Origin: a virus
Length of the DNA: 20,261 nucleotides
Reading direction: 5' to 3' (one strand)
IMG/VR virus record: IMGVR_UViG_3300024517_000138
Location: 1 to 20,261 of that record
Shown here piece after piece: positions 4,891 through 12,875 of the stretch; position 1 is the first letter of the stretch; each line of letters begins with the position of its first letter. Both the position numbers and the translations under genes were made by a program. Under the pieces are notes generated by a model. The model ran no database searches and was not told where the DNA came from. It worked only from the letters and a program-made list of their open reading frames with translations.

Positions 4891-5184
4891 ATGGCCAGCA
4901 CAGCAGGCGCTCCATTAGGTAACAACAACGCCTTCAAAGGTAAGCGGTGGGCTGATGCTGTGGAAAGAGCTTTGGAAGCGTGGCCAGATAAGACACAAAG
5001 TAAGAACAACAACGACTTGATGAAAGGAATGAACGCCGCTGCGTATGAGTTTGTTAAATGTATGATGGAAAAGAAAGAGCTATCCTGGTTTAAAGAGGTT
5101 GGCGATAGACTCGACGGTAAGGCGGTTCAACCAATAGATGCAAAAGTAACAACACATGAGCTAACCATCGATGACCTCAAGTGA
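4891..5184 (+). CDS. Terminase small subunit (97 aa)
   Basis: The start MASTAGAPLGNNNAFKGKRW matches the N-terminal GAPxGNxNAxKGKRW signature of a small-terminase family found in podoviruses, followed by helices (ADAVERALEAW, MNAAAYEFVKCMM) and FKEVGDRLDGKAVQPI, another hallmark of the family. The small subunit recognises phage DNA and hands it to the large subunit for packaging. TAGGA at 4874-4878 is a modest ribosome binding site. The gene overlaps the large subunit by 14 nt, the usual adjacent arrangement. At 97 residues it is short but typical for this family. Confidence 0.8.
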   Translation: MASTAGAPLGNNNAFKGKRWADAVERALEAWPDKTQSKNNNDLMKGMNAAAYEFVKCMMEKKELSWFKEVGDRLDGKAVQPIDAKVTTHELTIDDLK

Positions 5185-6694
5185 GTTACAGATTAGACAG
5201 CACCTAAAGGATGACTTCAAGCACTATGCAAGTAAGTGTCTGTTCATCAGAACAAAGTCAGGAAAGGTAGAGCCTCTAGTCCTTAACGAATCACAGCTAT
5301 ACATACACAAGAAGATAGAAGAGCAGAGAGCTAAGACCGGGAAGGTTAGAGCTATTATCCTAAAGGGACGCCAGCAGGGCTGTTCTACGTACGTTGAGGG
5401 GCGTTTCTATTGGAGAGCTACCCATACTAGAGGCACACGAGCATTCATCCTCACACACGACGACGAGGCTACTAGTAACATCTTCGACATAGCCAAGAGA
5501 TATCATGAAAACTGCCCAGCACCTGTTAAGCCACAGACTAACGCAGCATCGGCTAAAGAATTAAGTTTCAACCTATTAGACTCAGGATATAAGGTAGGCA
5601 CAGCAGGGAATAAAGCTGTTGGTAGGGGTTCAACTGTTCAACTATTCCATGGTTCAGAGGTAGCATTCTGGCCACACGCTGAAGAACATGCTGCTGGAAT
5701 ACTCCAAGCTATACCAGACGAGCTAGACACTGAAGATATAAGAGAATCTACTGCTAATGGGATTGGTAACTACTTTCACCAACAGTGGCAGAACGCAGAG
5801 AGCGGTCAGTCTGAATACATAGCAATCTTTGTCCCATGGTATTGGCAGTCAGAATATGCAAAGGAACTACCTGATAACTTCTCTATCTCTGAGGAAGAGA
5901 ACGAATATAAAGTTCTGTGGAACCTCAATGACAATCAGATATACTGGAGAAGGCAGAAGATAATAGAGCTTAACGACCCTATATTGTTTAAGCAGGAGTA
6001 TCCTGCCTGTGCTGCTGAGGCTTTCCAGGTATCAGGTGTTGATCCATACATAGAGCCTAACTGTGTGATTAAAGCCCGTAAGTGTGCTGTAAACGATCCC
6101 TACGGCCCTAAAGCATTAGGTGTTGACCCTGCTAGGTTTGGAGATGATAGAACCTCTCTAACGTATAGACAAGGCAGGAAAGCACACTGGACACGCAAGT
6201 ATAAGAAGAAAGACACCATGGAGGTCACTGGAATAGTGAAGAGCGCTATCGATGAGCTAGAAATGGACGCATCTGCGGGTGATAGGGTCTTTATTGATAT
6301 AGGTGGATTAGGTGCTGGAGTTTATGATAGATTACGAGAGCTGGTAGACCACAGGTTAATTGTAGATGTAAATGCTGGTGGTAAGCCGTTGGATGCAAAG
6401 AAGTATTCCAACAAGAGGGCAGAGATTTGGGGCACGACCAAAGAGTGGTTGAATGATGTGCCTTGTGATATACCTGATGATGATGAGCTACATGCAGATT
6501 TGACGCAGATAACCTACTCATACAACAGTAACAGCGCCTTAGTGATGGAGAAAAAAGAAGCAATGAAGAAGCGGGGGTTTAGGTCTCCAGATTGTGCTGA
6601 TTCTCTAGGGCTTACACTAGCGCAACCAATGATAGTAAGACGACAGACAACCCAACCAAGACAACCCAGACGAGCAGGAGGATGGATGAGATGA
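5171..6694 (+). CDS. Terminase large subunit, ATPase and nuclease (507 aa)
   Basis: This is the packaging motor that pumps DNA into the procapsid and cuts it. The ATPase domain carries a Walker A-like segment at about residues 65-73 (KGRQQGCST), followed by FILTHDDEATSNIFD. The nuclease domain begins at GVDPARFGDDRTS (317-329), with acidic residues D319, D376 (FIDIGGLGAG) and D474/D477 (SPDCADSLG) placed as in RNase H-like terminase nucleases. About 500 residues is the normal length for P22-type large terminases. The C-terminal tail is basic (PRQPRRAGG). It overlaps the small subunit at the 5' end and the next gene by ATGA at the 3' end. Confidence 0.93.
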   Translation: MTSSELQIRQHLKDDFKHYASKCLFIRTKSGKVEPLVLNESQLYIHKKIEEQRAKTGKVRAIILKGRQQGCSTYVEGRFYWRATHTRGTRAFILTHDDEATSNIFDIAKRYHENCPAPVKPQTNAASAKELSFNLLDSGYKVGTAGNKAVGRGSTVQLFHGSEVAFWPHAEEHAAGILQAIPDELDTEDIRESTANGIGNYFHQQWQNAESGQSEYIAIFVPWYWQSEYAKELPDNFSISEEENEYKVLWNLNDNQIYWRRQKIIELNDPILFKQEYPACAAEAFQVSGVDPYIEPNCVIKARKCAVNDPYGPKALGVDPARFGDDRTSLTYRQGRKAHWTRKYKKKDTMEVTGIVKSAIDELEMDASAGDRVFIDIGGLGAGVYDRLRELVDHRLIVDVNAGGKPLDAKKYSNKRAEIWGTTKEWLNDVPCDIPDDDELHADLTQITYSYNSNSALVMEKKEAMKKRGFRSPDCADSLGLTLAQPMIVRRQTTQPRQPRRAGGWMR

Positions 6695-6966
6695 CACCAT
6701 ATACAAGAGTTAAGGAAGTAGTACAGGAAGAGGTAAACGGGACTATTGACGTTACTTTGAAGGATGGATGGTTCTTTGAGGATGGCAGTACAAAGAAGAC
6801 ATTCAAGGGCACAGAGGAGTATAAAGCTGCTCTAGAAGCCACAGACAATGGCACAGAGAAAGCACCAGACCCTCAATTAGTAGAGGCTATGGCAGCTATC
6901 GGCAAGCCAAAGAGAACACGACGCACTAAGGCACAGATGGAGGAAGCAAAGAATGTGGGACTTTAA
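6691..6966 (+). CDS. Small protein with basic RRTKAQ tail (91 aa)
   Basis: The better start is ATG 6691: it overlaps the terminase stop as ATGA and lies nine bases after a perfect AGGAGG (6676-6681). The in-frame ATG at 6682 directly abuts that site and is too close. Residues 1-55 look like a small beta-rich domain (NGTIDVTLKDGWFFEDGS), followed by an acidic linker and a basic tail GKPKRTRRTKAQMEEAK. Tails of the RRTKAQ type recur in small proteins beside terminase or portal genes and could bind DNA. Its function is unknown. Confidence 0.65.
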   Translation: MTPYTRVKEVVQEEVNGTIDVTLKDGWFFEDGSTKKTFKGTEEYKAALEATDNGTEKAPDPQLVEAMAAIGKPKRTRRTKAQMEEAKNVGL

Positions 6967-7060
6967 TGAATTGATGGAGAAGGAGCCTTGCTTGATTGTA
7001 GAGGCGCTTATTGTTGGCACCTGTATTATCGTAGGGAGTTGTATTATCGCCTTTACTTAA
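6953..7060 (+). CDS. Small membrane peptide (35 aa)
   Basis: ATG 6953 lies inside the end of the previous gene in another frame, preceded by GGAGGAAG (6937-6944). The first 12 residues are acidic (MWDFNELMEKEP). Residues 13-35 form one hydrophobic span (CLIVEALIVGTCIIVGSCIIAFT) with two GT/GS small-residue positions. One transmembrane helix with a short acidic cytoplasmic head would suit a small membrane factor, but nothing identifies it as holin or antiholin. The good ribosome binding site argues that it is translated. Confidence 0.45.
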   Translation: MWDFNELMEKEPCLIVEALIVGTCIIVGSCIIAFT

Positions 7061-7082
7061 TAGCGCAACCTAGCTATAAGGG
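7052..7082 (+). promoter_or_regulatory. Putative promoter upstream of portal, sharing an 18-nt block
   Basis: TTTACT (7052-7057) and TATAAG (7075-7080) are separated by 17 bases, a fair sigma70-type pair. The block 7065-7082 (GCAACCTAGCTATAAGGG) recurs with one mismatch upstream of the scaffold gene at 12002-12019. The site lies in one of only two real intergenic gaps in the head module, which favours a functional element over chance. Confidence 0.5.
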
Positions 7083-7084
7083 TT

Positions 7085-7109
7085 TGGAGTTCACACACAA
7101 CGGACTCCA
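7085..7109 (+). promoter_or_regulatory. Hairpin just upstream of the portal start codon
   Basis: TGGAGT (7085-7090) pairs perfectly with ACTCCA (7104-7109) across a 13-nt loop. The stem ends five bases before GTG 7115. No Shine-Dalgarno sequence stands at the usual distance; the only GGAG is in the stem at 7086-7089, so folding could limit translation of the portal gene. Confidence 0.4.
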
Positions 7110-7114
7110 GACCA

Positions 7115-9436
7115 GTGACAGACGATAACACCGAGGAGAAATCCTCCGACTCGAAAGAAGAGAAACAAAAGAAGTTTCTGGAAGAGACCCGCGCCCTTTA
7201 TAAAGAATCCTCCGACTTTTACTCTGATATCCGTGATGATTGGGAAGACGATATGGAGTTTGCTGCTGGTGAGAACCACTGGCCAGACGACATTAAAGGA
7301 GAGCGAGAGGGGGACGGTCAAGCAACACTAACCATCAATCGAATGATGGGGTTTATCCGGCAAGTAACCAACGACTACAGACAGAACAGACCATCGGTTA
7401 AGGTTAAGCCTGCTGATAGTGGGGCTGATGTAGACACGGCTGAGATCCTTCAAGGGCTGATTAGGAATATAGAAGCCGTATCACATGCTGATGACGCCTA
7501 TGATAAGGCGTTCTTTGATACTGTAGCGGCTAGCTTTGGGTTCTTTCGGGTAACGACTGACTACATTGAGGGCACTTTTGAGCAAGAAATAAGAATAGAG
7601 CCTATTGTTAACCCTTTAACAGTACGGTGTGACCCGTTGTCCAGGAAGTACGATGGTGCTGACTCTCAATACTGGTTTATTGAAGAGAGGATGACAAAAG
7701 AAGATTTTGAAGAGAAATACCCTGATAACTCACCTGATAGTTGGGATACAGACGAAAAAGAAAACGACTGGTACGATGAAAAGACCGTACGGATTGTAGT
7801 TTATTACTACTTCGACACTGAACAAGACACCTTGTTACTGTTAAAGAACGGTGATACTGAGTATAAAAGCGATTATAAGGGCAGTGAGAAAGAGATAGAA
7901 GCAAAAAGACCAGCAGAGAAGCGTAGCATTAAGTGGAAGAAACTCTGTGCTAATGAAGTCCTAGAAGAAGGAGATTGGGCTGGCTCTATGATGCCTATCA
8001 TACCTGTCTACGGAGATATGATTGAGACTAACGGTGATTTAAAGATTCTCTCCCTGATACGCCCTGCAAAAGACGCCCAAAGAATGTATAACTACTTCCG
8101 GTCTACAGAAGCTGAGTTAATGGCATTACAGCCTAAAGCCCCGTGGATTGGTGCTGCTGGACAGTTTGAGAACTACGAAGAGGATTGGCAGTCTGCTAAC
8201 CGAGAGAACAAATCCTTCTTAGAATACAACCCTACCGACGTTAATGGAACAGCTCAACCTGCTCCCCAGAGAGTGCAGTTCTCACCACCGCCATCAGGGA
8301 TGCTACAGGGCGCTATAAACGCAGAGAAGGACATGATGGGTACGATAGGTATCCATGAGGCTGGATTAGGCCAGAGGAGCAATGAAAGCTCAGGAAAGGC
8401 TATCCTAGCGAGACAGGCAGAAGGAGACACGTCTACTTACCACTTTATCGACAATATGAGCAAGTCTATACGCCGCTGTGGTGAAGTATTAGTTGATTTA
8501 ATCCCTAAGATTTACGATACCCCTAGAGTTGTCAGGGTGTTGGGTGAAGATGGTTCGGATAAGATGGTAGAGATTAACCAGATTTTCCAGGAACAGAACA
8601 AGTACGGGGAGATAGAGGATAAAGAATATCAGCTAGGCATAGGTCGCTATGATGTTGTCTGTTCTACAGGCGCCAATTATGCAACCCGTAAGGAAGAGTC
8701 TAAGGAACACATGGCCACTCTGTTACAAGGAAATCCAGAGCTATGGCAAATTGCAGGCGATCTATTTGTTGAGTCTATGGACTTCCCTGATGGTGACCAG
8801 ATAGCGGAGAGACTACGGAAAACCTTACCACCGAACCTACAAGAGCCTGAAGAGGGAGAAGCACCACCTATCCCACCTGAACTACAAGCCCAGATGGAGC
8901 AATCACAAGCCCAAATTGAGGAGATGGGGCAGGTCATCGAGCAAATGAGTGAAGACCTTGAAAGCCAAGAGGCTGAGCAGATGAAGCAGGCCAATGAGCA
9001 GCAAAAGCTAGATCTGGAGCAGTTTAAGCTAGAAACCGAACGTATGCAGATAGAGAACAACGACGACCTATCTGAACAGGAGAAGGTACAGTTTGAGGCT
9101 GATCTAAAGTTAAGGCTACAAGACAACGAAATAGAACACAAAGAGAACGTTAAGATTATAGATGCCAAGGTAGAGTTAGCGAAGGCTAATCTAGATCCTA
9201 GTATTGCTGGTTTCGATGATGAATTGAACCCGATAGAGAGTGAGCTAGGCGCTAAGATGGAGCAAATGGAAGCTGATAAGGGTGAACTGGCTGCTGTTAT
9301 TGCTAACCTAAGTGATGAACTAGCCATAGCTAAAGAGCCTAAACAGATAGACTACGATGAGGCAGGTAATGCTGTCGGGGTTAATGGAAGGAAGATAGTT
9401 ATGAACGATAAAGGTGAGATTACAGGGCTAGAATAA
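7115..9436 (+). CDS. Portal protein, P22 gp1-like (773 aa)
   Basis: The portal forms the dodecameric ring at the capsid vertex through which DNA enters and leaves. The family shows in the N-terminal third (a DWEDDMEFAAGENHWPDDIKGERE segment, then TINRMMGFIRQVTNDYRQNRPSVKVKPAD) and the middle (RSNESSGKAILARQAEGD with STYHFIDN), characteristic of P22-type portals. Length is close to the roughly 725 residues of P22 gp1. Residues about 585-745 form a long Gln/Glu-rich coiled-coil region, matching the helical barrel that projects into the capsid. The only start in range is GTG 7115, without a clear ribosome binding site; internal starts would remove conserved sequence. The TAA overlaps the next ATG (TAATG). 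Confidence 0.93.
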   Translation: MTDDNTEEKSSDSKEEKQKKFLEETRALYKESSDFYSDIRDDWEDDMEFAAGENHWPDDIKGEREGDGQATLTINRMMGFIRQVTNDYRQNRPSVKVKPADSGADVDTAEILQGLIRNIEAVSHADDAYDKAFFDTVAASFGFFRVTTDYIEGTFEQEIRIEPIVNPLTVRCDPLSRKYDGADSQYWFIEERMTKEDFEEKYPDNSPDSWDTDEKENDWYDEKTVRIVVYYYFDTEQDTLLLLKNGDTEYKSDYKGSEKEIEAKRPAEKRSIKWKKLCANEVLEEGDWAGSMMPIIPVYGDMIETNGDLKILSLIRPAKDAQRMYNYFRSTEAELMALQPKAPWIGAAGQFENYEEDWQSANRENKSFLEYNPTDVNGTAQPAPQRVQFSPPPSGMLQGAINAEKDMMGTIGIHEAGLGQRSNESSGKAILARQAEGDTSTYHFIDNMSKSIRRCGEVLVDLIPKIYDTPRVVRVLGEDGSDKMVEINQIFQEQNKYGEIEDKEYQLGIGRYDVVCSTGANYATRKEESKEHMATLLQGNPELWQIAGDLFVESMDFPDGDQIAERLRKTLPPNLQEPEEGEAPPIPPELQAQMEQSQAQIEEMGQVIEQMSEDLESQEAEQMKQANEQQKLDLEQFKLETERMQIENNDDLSEQEKVQFEADLKLRLQDNEIEHKENVKIIDAKVELAKANLDPSIAGFDDELNPIESELGAKMEQMEADKGELAAVIANLSDELAIAKEPKQIDYDEAGNAVGVNGRKIVMNDKGEITGLE

Positions 9437-10497
9437 TGGACTTAACCGTAACACACGCTAAAGAAGCAACTATTGCAGATGATGAGCCATCGGTATCACA
9501 GGGCGATGTTGTCCCCTCTGATTGGAATGCTGACCACGGGTTAGTTGGTGCTGATGAGCTGGTTGCTAATGTTTACGGCTTAGCTCTAATTAATATGGGA
9601 GCTGATGACTATACCCTCACAGAGACTGAGGCCGCCCAGGCATTTAAGGTTATAACTAACGTAGGTGATGGAACTAAGAACCTGATCTATCCAGATGCTT
9701 ATTCTAGTAGCGTGGGCGTTATTCAAACCCTCTCCACAGGGTTAGCGACTAATACGATCACTGTTAAATGGGAGTCGGGGTCTACAGAAACAGCGATAGA
9801 AAGCGGTATCTCTACAACCTTGTACCTAGAGAAGTCCACTGACACAGTGTCCAGAGAGGATGCACTGTACGCCACCTACGCTAGAACTACCTCTACAGCG
9901 CTGCTTACAATGCAGACAGCGGCCCTTACAGGCACAGCAGGAGCCGGCACCTTTGAATACTTAACGAATACGCCTTACTTCACGCCTACAGCTAGTAATC
10001 GAGGTGTGATGGTAACAGAACATATAACCGCTAACGCCTCCGATAAATCACTGAACAACGACAACACAGCACAAAGCCCTTTTAATACAGGGACATTGAC
10101 CGTTACTGAGAACACTACGTATTTATTTGAGGCACAGATTTATTTAACCACTGGTACAACCTCACACACACTTAGCTTCCAGTTTGATGGAACGGCTACG
10201 TTTGACGACTGTCATTACTTCTCTACAACACGGTCTACCAACACACCTAATCATGGTGCTGTCACAGGTGGATGGGTAGCGGTTGAAACTGTTTCTACAG
10301 TGGGGTCTAGTTCTACAGCCACAGGGCGCGGGGTCACGTTAAAGGGTTCATTTAGAATTACCACAGGTGGAACCGTCATCCCGAAGATTAAGTTTAGCGC
10401 AGCACCTAGCAGTACAAACTTGTGCAAAAAAGGGTCATTCTTTAAGTGTAACCCTGCTGGGCCTGATACATTAGCAACCGTAGGAAACTGGTCTTGA
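9436..10497 (+). CDS. Virion structural protein with jelly-roll-like C-terminus (353 aa)
   Basis: Residues 1-37 contain THAKEATIADDEPSVSQGDVV followed by SDWNADHGLVG, a signature seen at the start of many phage fibre and decoration proteins. The middle (about 50-160) is beta-rich. The C-terminal half (about 185-350) reads as a Ser/Thr/Asn-rich beta sandwich (TGTLTVTENTTYLFEAQIYL, SHTLSFQFDGTATFDD) resembling trimeric jelly-roll domains of phage head and tail fibres. The gene directly overlaps the portal gene. A capsid-associated fibre or decoration protein is the best guess; a tail fibre is an alternative. No exact family can be named. Confidence 0.6.
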   Translation: MDLTVTHAKEATIADDEPSVSQGDVVPSDWNADHGLVGADELVANVYGLALINMGADDYTLTETEAAQAFKVITNVGDGTKNLIYPDAYSSSVGVIQTLSTGLATNTITVKWESGSTETAIESGISTTLYLEKSTDTVSREDALYATYARTTSTALLTMQTAALTGTAGAGTFEYLTNTPYFTPTASNRGVMVTEHITANASDKSLNNDNTAQSPFNTGTLTVTENTTYLFEAQIYLTTGTTSHTLSFQFDGTATFDDCHYFSTTRSTNTPNHGAVTGGWVAVETVSTVGSSSTATGRGVTLKGSFRITTGGTVIPKIKFSAAPSSTNLCKKGSFFKCNPAGPDTLATVGNWS

Positions 10498-10498
10498 T

Positions 10499-10885
10499 AT
10501 GGCTCTTGGTGGATTTCAGCCTAGCGCCTTCCAGAGTCCAGGCTTTCAACAGGCTAGTTATTCAGGTGGCTCGGGGTTTGATGCTGCATTTGCTGATGTA
10601 TATGCCAAATTCAGGCGGAGGAATGAAGAACAGCTAGAAAACATCCCTAAAAAGGTTGTAGATGCTATCAAAGAGGTAGCACAGACCGATAACAAGAAAG
10701 AAAGGGAGGAAGAGCTAAGGAAGGAGATCAAGTCCTTAGAACTACGTTATAGACGTAATTGGGCCTTATTGGCTGATAAGTTACACAACGATCTAATAGA
10801 TCAACAGATTAAAAAGGCGTTTGCTGATAAAGCGGCAGACCTTAAGCGTAGAAACAACAGAGCGCTAATACTCTTATTGATGTGA
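10499..10885 (+). CDS. Structural-region protein with FQxxxFQ N-terminal motif (128 aa)
   Basis: The ATG at 10499 sits one base after the previous stop. The first 20 residues have the repeated pattern GGFQPSAFQSPGFQQ, which recurs at the N-terminus of small phage structural-region proteins. The rest is one long, highly charged helix (residues 35-120, rich in K/E/R), probably coiled coil. It may anchor to the head or to the neighbouring fibre-like proteins through the aromatic N-terminus. This is inferred from composition and context; no function is established. Confidence 0.55.
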   Translation: MALGGFQPSAFQSPGFQQASYSGGSGFDAAFADVYAKFRRRNEEQLENIPKKVVDAIKEVAQTDNKKEREEELRKEIKSLELRYRRNWALLADKLHNDLIDQQIKKAFADKAADLKRRNNRALILLLM

Positions 10886-10892
10886 GGTTATT

Positions 10893-11999
10893 ATGAGATA
10901 TTTTCTTTTATTACTGCTGAGTTTTTCTGTTCATTCAGCAAATTTAAACGTTCCCCCTAAGTCGGATGCATATGGTGAGGTTGTAAGAGTTGCATCGACT
11001 GTAGATTACTTTCTAGATGTAGCAGAAGGAGACGAAGGTGGAAGCGCGGCGATAGCTAAGTTTGGTGAAGCGCCAGATATAGACACGGCAGATGGTTTTT
11101 TAACTATTTGGGGTAATAAGGCCGCTACCCTGGGTGACCGTGGAAACTATACCCCTCCGACTACGGCTAGACTTCATAATATTGTATCTACAAGCACCGC
11201 AGATGTGGGAACAGTATTATCTTCTGGAACGGTGACAACAGGTACAACTACGGTATTAGAAGATTCAAGCGCTACCTTCTCAACAGATACTGTCGCTGCT
11301 GGTGATCTTGTTTTAAATGACACGAATGACTCTATAGGCATAGTAACAACGGTAGATAGTGAGACTAAACTATCGATTCTTGGTGTTATGCGCCAAGCAG
11401 CCAACGGTAGGGCAAACGGGGCAAATGCTAACGGGGATGCGTATAGAATTGTAACCAATGGATCTACAGGCGCTTCTGTCATCCATATAGACGGGCTTGA
11501 CATATCCAGGCTAGAACAGGAAGAGTTTGTAGTTCTTAATGGTACTACAGATGTTGCAACGGCTACCGCGTATGTAGCTATGAACAGAGCTAAGACCTTT
11601 GGTGTCGCTAGCACACAAGACAATACTGGCACTATAACCGCTACAGCTCAAACAGACTCTACCGTTACGCTTCAAATACAAGCATCTGAAAATCAGACGA
11701 TGCAAGCAGTCTACACAGTACCAATAAACAAAGACGGCTATATATATAGATGGTGGGGAGCCTTAAGTAAGAAAGGTACAGCTAGTGCTAGAATTGTCCT
11801 ATGGGTAGGTATATTGGACGGCTATCATTACCCAATACAACCTAGATCACTTAACTCTACAGGAAATTCATCATTCAGCGACAGATTCTCACTGCCTTTG
11901 TTTATCCCGGGAGGCGCCTCTGTATGGGTGGCTGCCGACTCTGACACCAACAACATAGGCGTGAGTGCAGGCTTTGATGTAATTCTAGTTGATAAGTAG
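10893..11999 (+). CDS. Structural protein with signal-peptide-like N-terminus (368 aa)
   Basis: ATG 10893 has GAGG (10883-10886) at a good distance. Residues 1-16 (MRYFLLLLLSFSVHSA) look like a Sec signal peptide with a leucine core and a possible cleavage near S15/A16. The body is beta-rich and Thr/Ser-rich. The last 90 residues (GYIYRWWGALSKKGTASARI, then LFIPGGASVWVAADSDTNN and VSAGFDVILVDK) match a C-terminal beta-sandwich I recognise from phage structural proteins. It sits between portal and scaffold with other likely decoration proteins. A virion protein with a secretion signal would be odd; the hydrophobic head may instead be a membrane or packing element. Confidence 0.6.
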   Translation: MRYFLLLLLSFSVHSANLNVPPKSDAYGEVVRVASTVDYFLDVAEGDEGGSAAIAKFGEAPDIDTADGFLTIWGNKAATLGDRGNYTPPTTARLHNIVSTSTADVGTVLSSGTVTTGTTTVLEDSSATFSTDTVAAGDLVLNDTNDSIGIVTTVDSETKLSILGVMRQAANGRANGANANGDAYRIVTNGSTGASVIHIDGLDISRLEQEEFVVLNGTTDVATATAYVAMNRAKTFGVASTQDNTGTITATAQTDSTVTLQIQASENQTMQAVYTVPINKDGYIYRWWGALSKKGTASARIVLWVGILDGYHYPIQPRSLNSTGNSSFSDRFSLPLFIPGGASVWVAADSDTNNIGVSAGFDVILVDK

Positions 12000-12019
12000 A
12001 GGCAACATAGCTATAAGGG
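11989..12019 (+). promoter_or_regulatory. Putative sigma70-type promoter upstream of scaffold and coat
   Basis: TTGATA (11989-11994) and TATAAG (12012-12017) are separated by exactly 17 bases, each five of six matches to consensus. The -10 lies in the 18-nt block (12002-12019) shared with the gap before the portal gene. Transcription would start near 12024 and deliver the heavily needed scaffold and coat messages. The -35 overlaps the last codons of the upstream gene. Confidence 0.55.
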
Positions 12020-12025
12020 AGAATC

Positions 12026-12065
12026 ATAGTTAAGTTTTAACTGTTCCACTTGCAAGGATTTTGCA
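12026..12065 (+). promoter_or_regulatory. Structured leader of the scaffold mRNA
   Basis: Two small hairpins lie between the putative promoter and the scaffold start. AGTTAA (12028-12033) pairs with TTAACT (12037-12042) over a GTT loop, extendable by a T-G and an A-T pair. TGCAA (12051-12055) pairs with TTGCA (12061-12065) over GGATT. The 88-nt stretch 12000-12087 contains no other gene. P22 scaffold is known to repress its own synthesis after transcription, so a regulatory leader is plausible but unproven. Confidence 0.35.
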
Positions 12066-12087
12066 TGGCCCTAACCGGGATATAACT

Positions 12088-12861
12088 ATGAACGATGAAG
12101 AGACGGTAGCAGACACCGATGAGGTTATTGAGGAAGTTGCAGAAGAGGAAACTCCTAAAGCAGAAGAATCAGAACCAGAAGCCACTGAGACCACTGAAGA
12201 GTCCGATTCAGAACCGGAGAAAGAGGAGCCAAAGCCAGAGAAGAGAGATTCGAAGGCAGAAAGGCGAATCAAGAAGCTAAGCCGAAAGACAAGAGAGCAA
12301 GAGGCAAAGATTGCTGAGTTAATGAGCAAATCAGAGCCTTCAGGAACACCACCAGCGTTATCAGACTTTGACGATCCAGATAAGTATGTAGACGCGGTGA
12401 ATGACTTTAGGCAGAAGCAGGAAGACCAGGTAAAAGATCAGCGGGCTAAGAAAGAAGCTGAAGCGGATTTTAACGATGCAGTATCGGAAACAATGGAAGA
12501 TGCAGCGGAGTTAATTGAGGACTTTGACCCGGAAGTGTTTAGTGAGGTTCAGATCACTCAAGCTATGGCCGATGTTATAGCATTTAGTGACATAGGGCCG
12601 GAGCTAGTCAAGCATTTCTATGAGAATCCTGAAGAAGCCAAGAAGATTGCTAAATTATCTGGTAGGCGGCAAGCGGTAGCGATGGTACGAGCAGAAGTTA
12701 AACTTTCTGAACCATCAAAACCAAAACCGAAGTCGAAAGCACCTGCACCTCCTCCAAAGACAGAGGGCAAAGGGAAAGCGGGCAAATCTGGTTACTTTTC
12801 TGGGATGACAAACGCCCAGTTTAATAAACAGAGAGCTTTAGACATAAAGAATCGTAGTTAA
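12088..12861 (+). CDS. Capsid scaffolding protein (257 aa)
   Basis: Position directly before the coat gene, extreme charge and lack of globular sequence identify this as the internal scaffold that guides procapsid assembly and then exits. Residues 1-55 are almost all E/T/D/S/P. Next come a basic helix (KRDSKAERRIKKLSRKTREQ), a central acidic helical part, and a Lys/Pro-rich linker (KPKPKSKAPAPPPK). The tail SGYFSGMTNAQFNKQRALDIKNRS may be the coat-binding end, as basic C-termini are in P22 gp8. ATG 12088 is preferred over the upstream TTG 12061, because ACCGGGA stands closer to the ATG and the extra nine codons carry no family features. P22 scaffold is about 300 residues. Confidence 0.82.
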   Translation: MNDEETVADTDEVIEEVAEEETPKAEESEPEATETTEESDSEPEKEEPKPEKRDSKAERRIKKLSRKTREQEAKIAELMSKSEPSGTPPALSDFDDPDKYVDAVNDFRQKQEDQVKDQRAKKEAEADFNDAVSETMEDAAELIEDFDPEVFSEVQITQAMADVIAFSDIGPELVKHFYENPEEAKKIAKLSGRRQAVAMVRAEVKLSEPSKPKPKSKAPAPPPKTEGKGKAGKSGYFSGMTNAQFNKQRALDIKNRS

Positions 12862-12875
12862 TTCAGGGGTATACA

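Noticed and set aside
8677-9327. 216-residue minus-strand ORF
   Set aside because: It is Ser/Leu/Ile/Cys-rich, the expected antisense reading of the Glu/Gln-rich coiled coil of the portal gene. No ribosome binding site or motif is present.
9436-11999. Diversity-generating retroelement target, as found in some P22-like relatives
   Set aside because: No reverse transcriptase, template repeat or C-type-lectin-like variable end is visible in the window.
12002-12024. CTATAAGGGAGA read as a T7-type phage RNA polymerase promoter core
   Set aside because: It resembles the T7 core only in part, and a sigma70 -35 at correct spacing explains the site better. No single-subunit RNA polymerase gene is in the window. 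It stays possible if one exists elsewhere in the genome.
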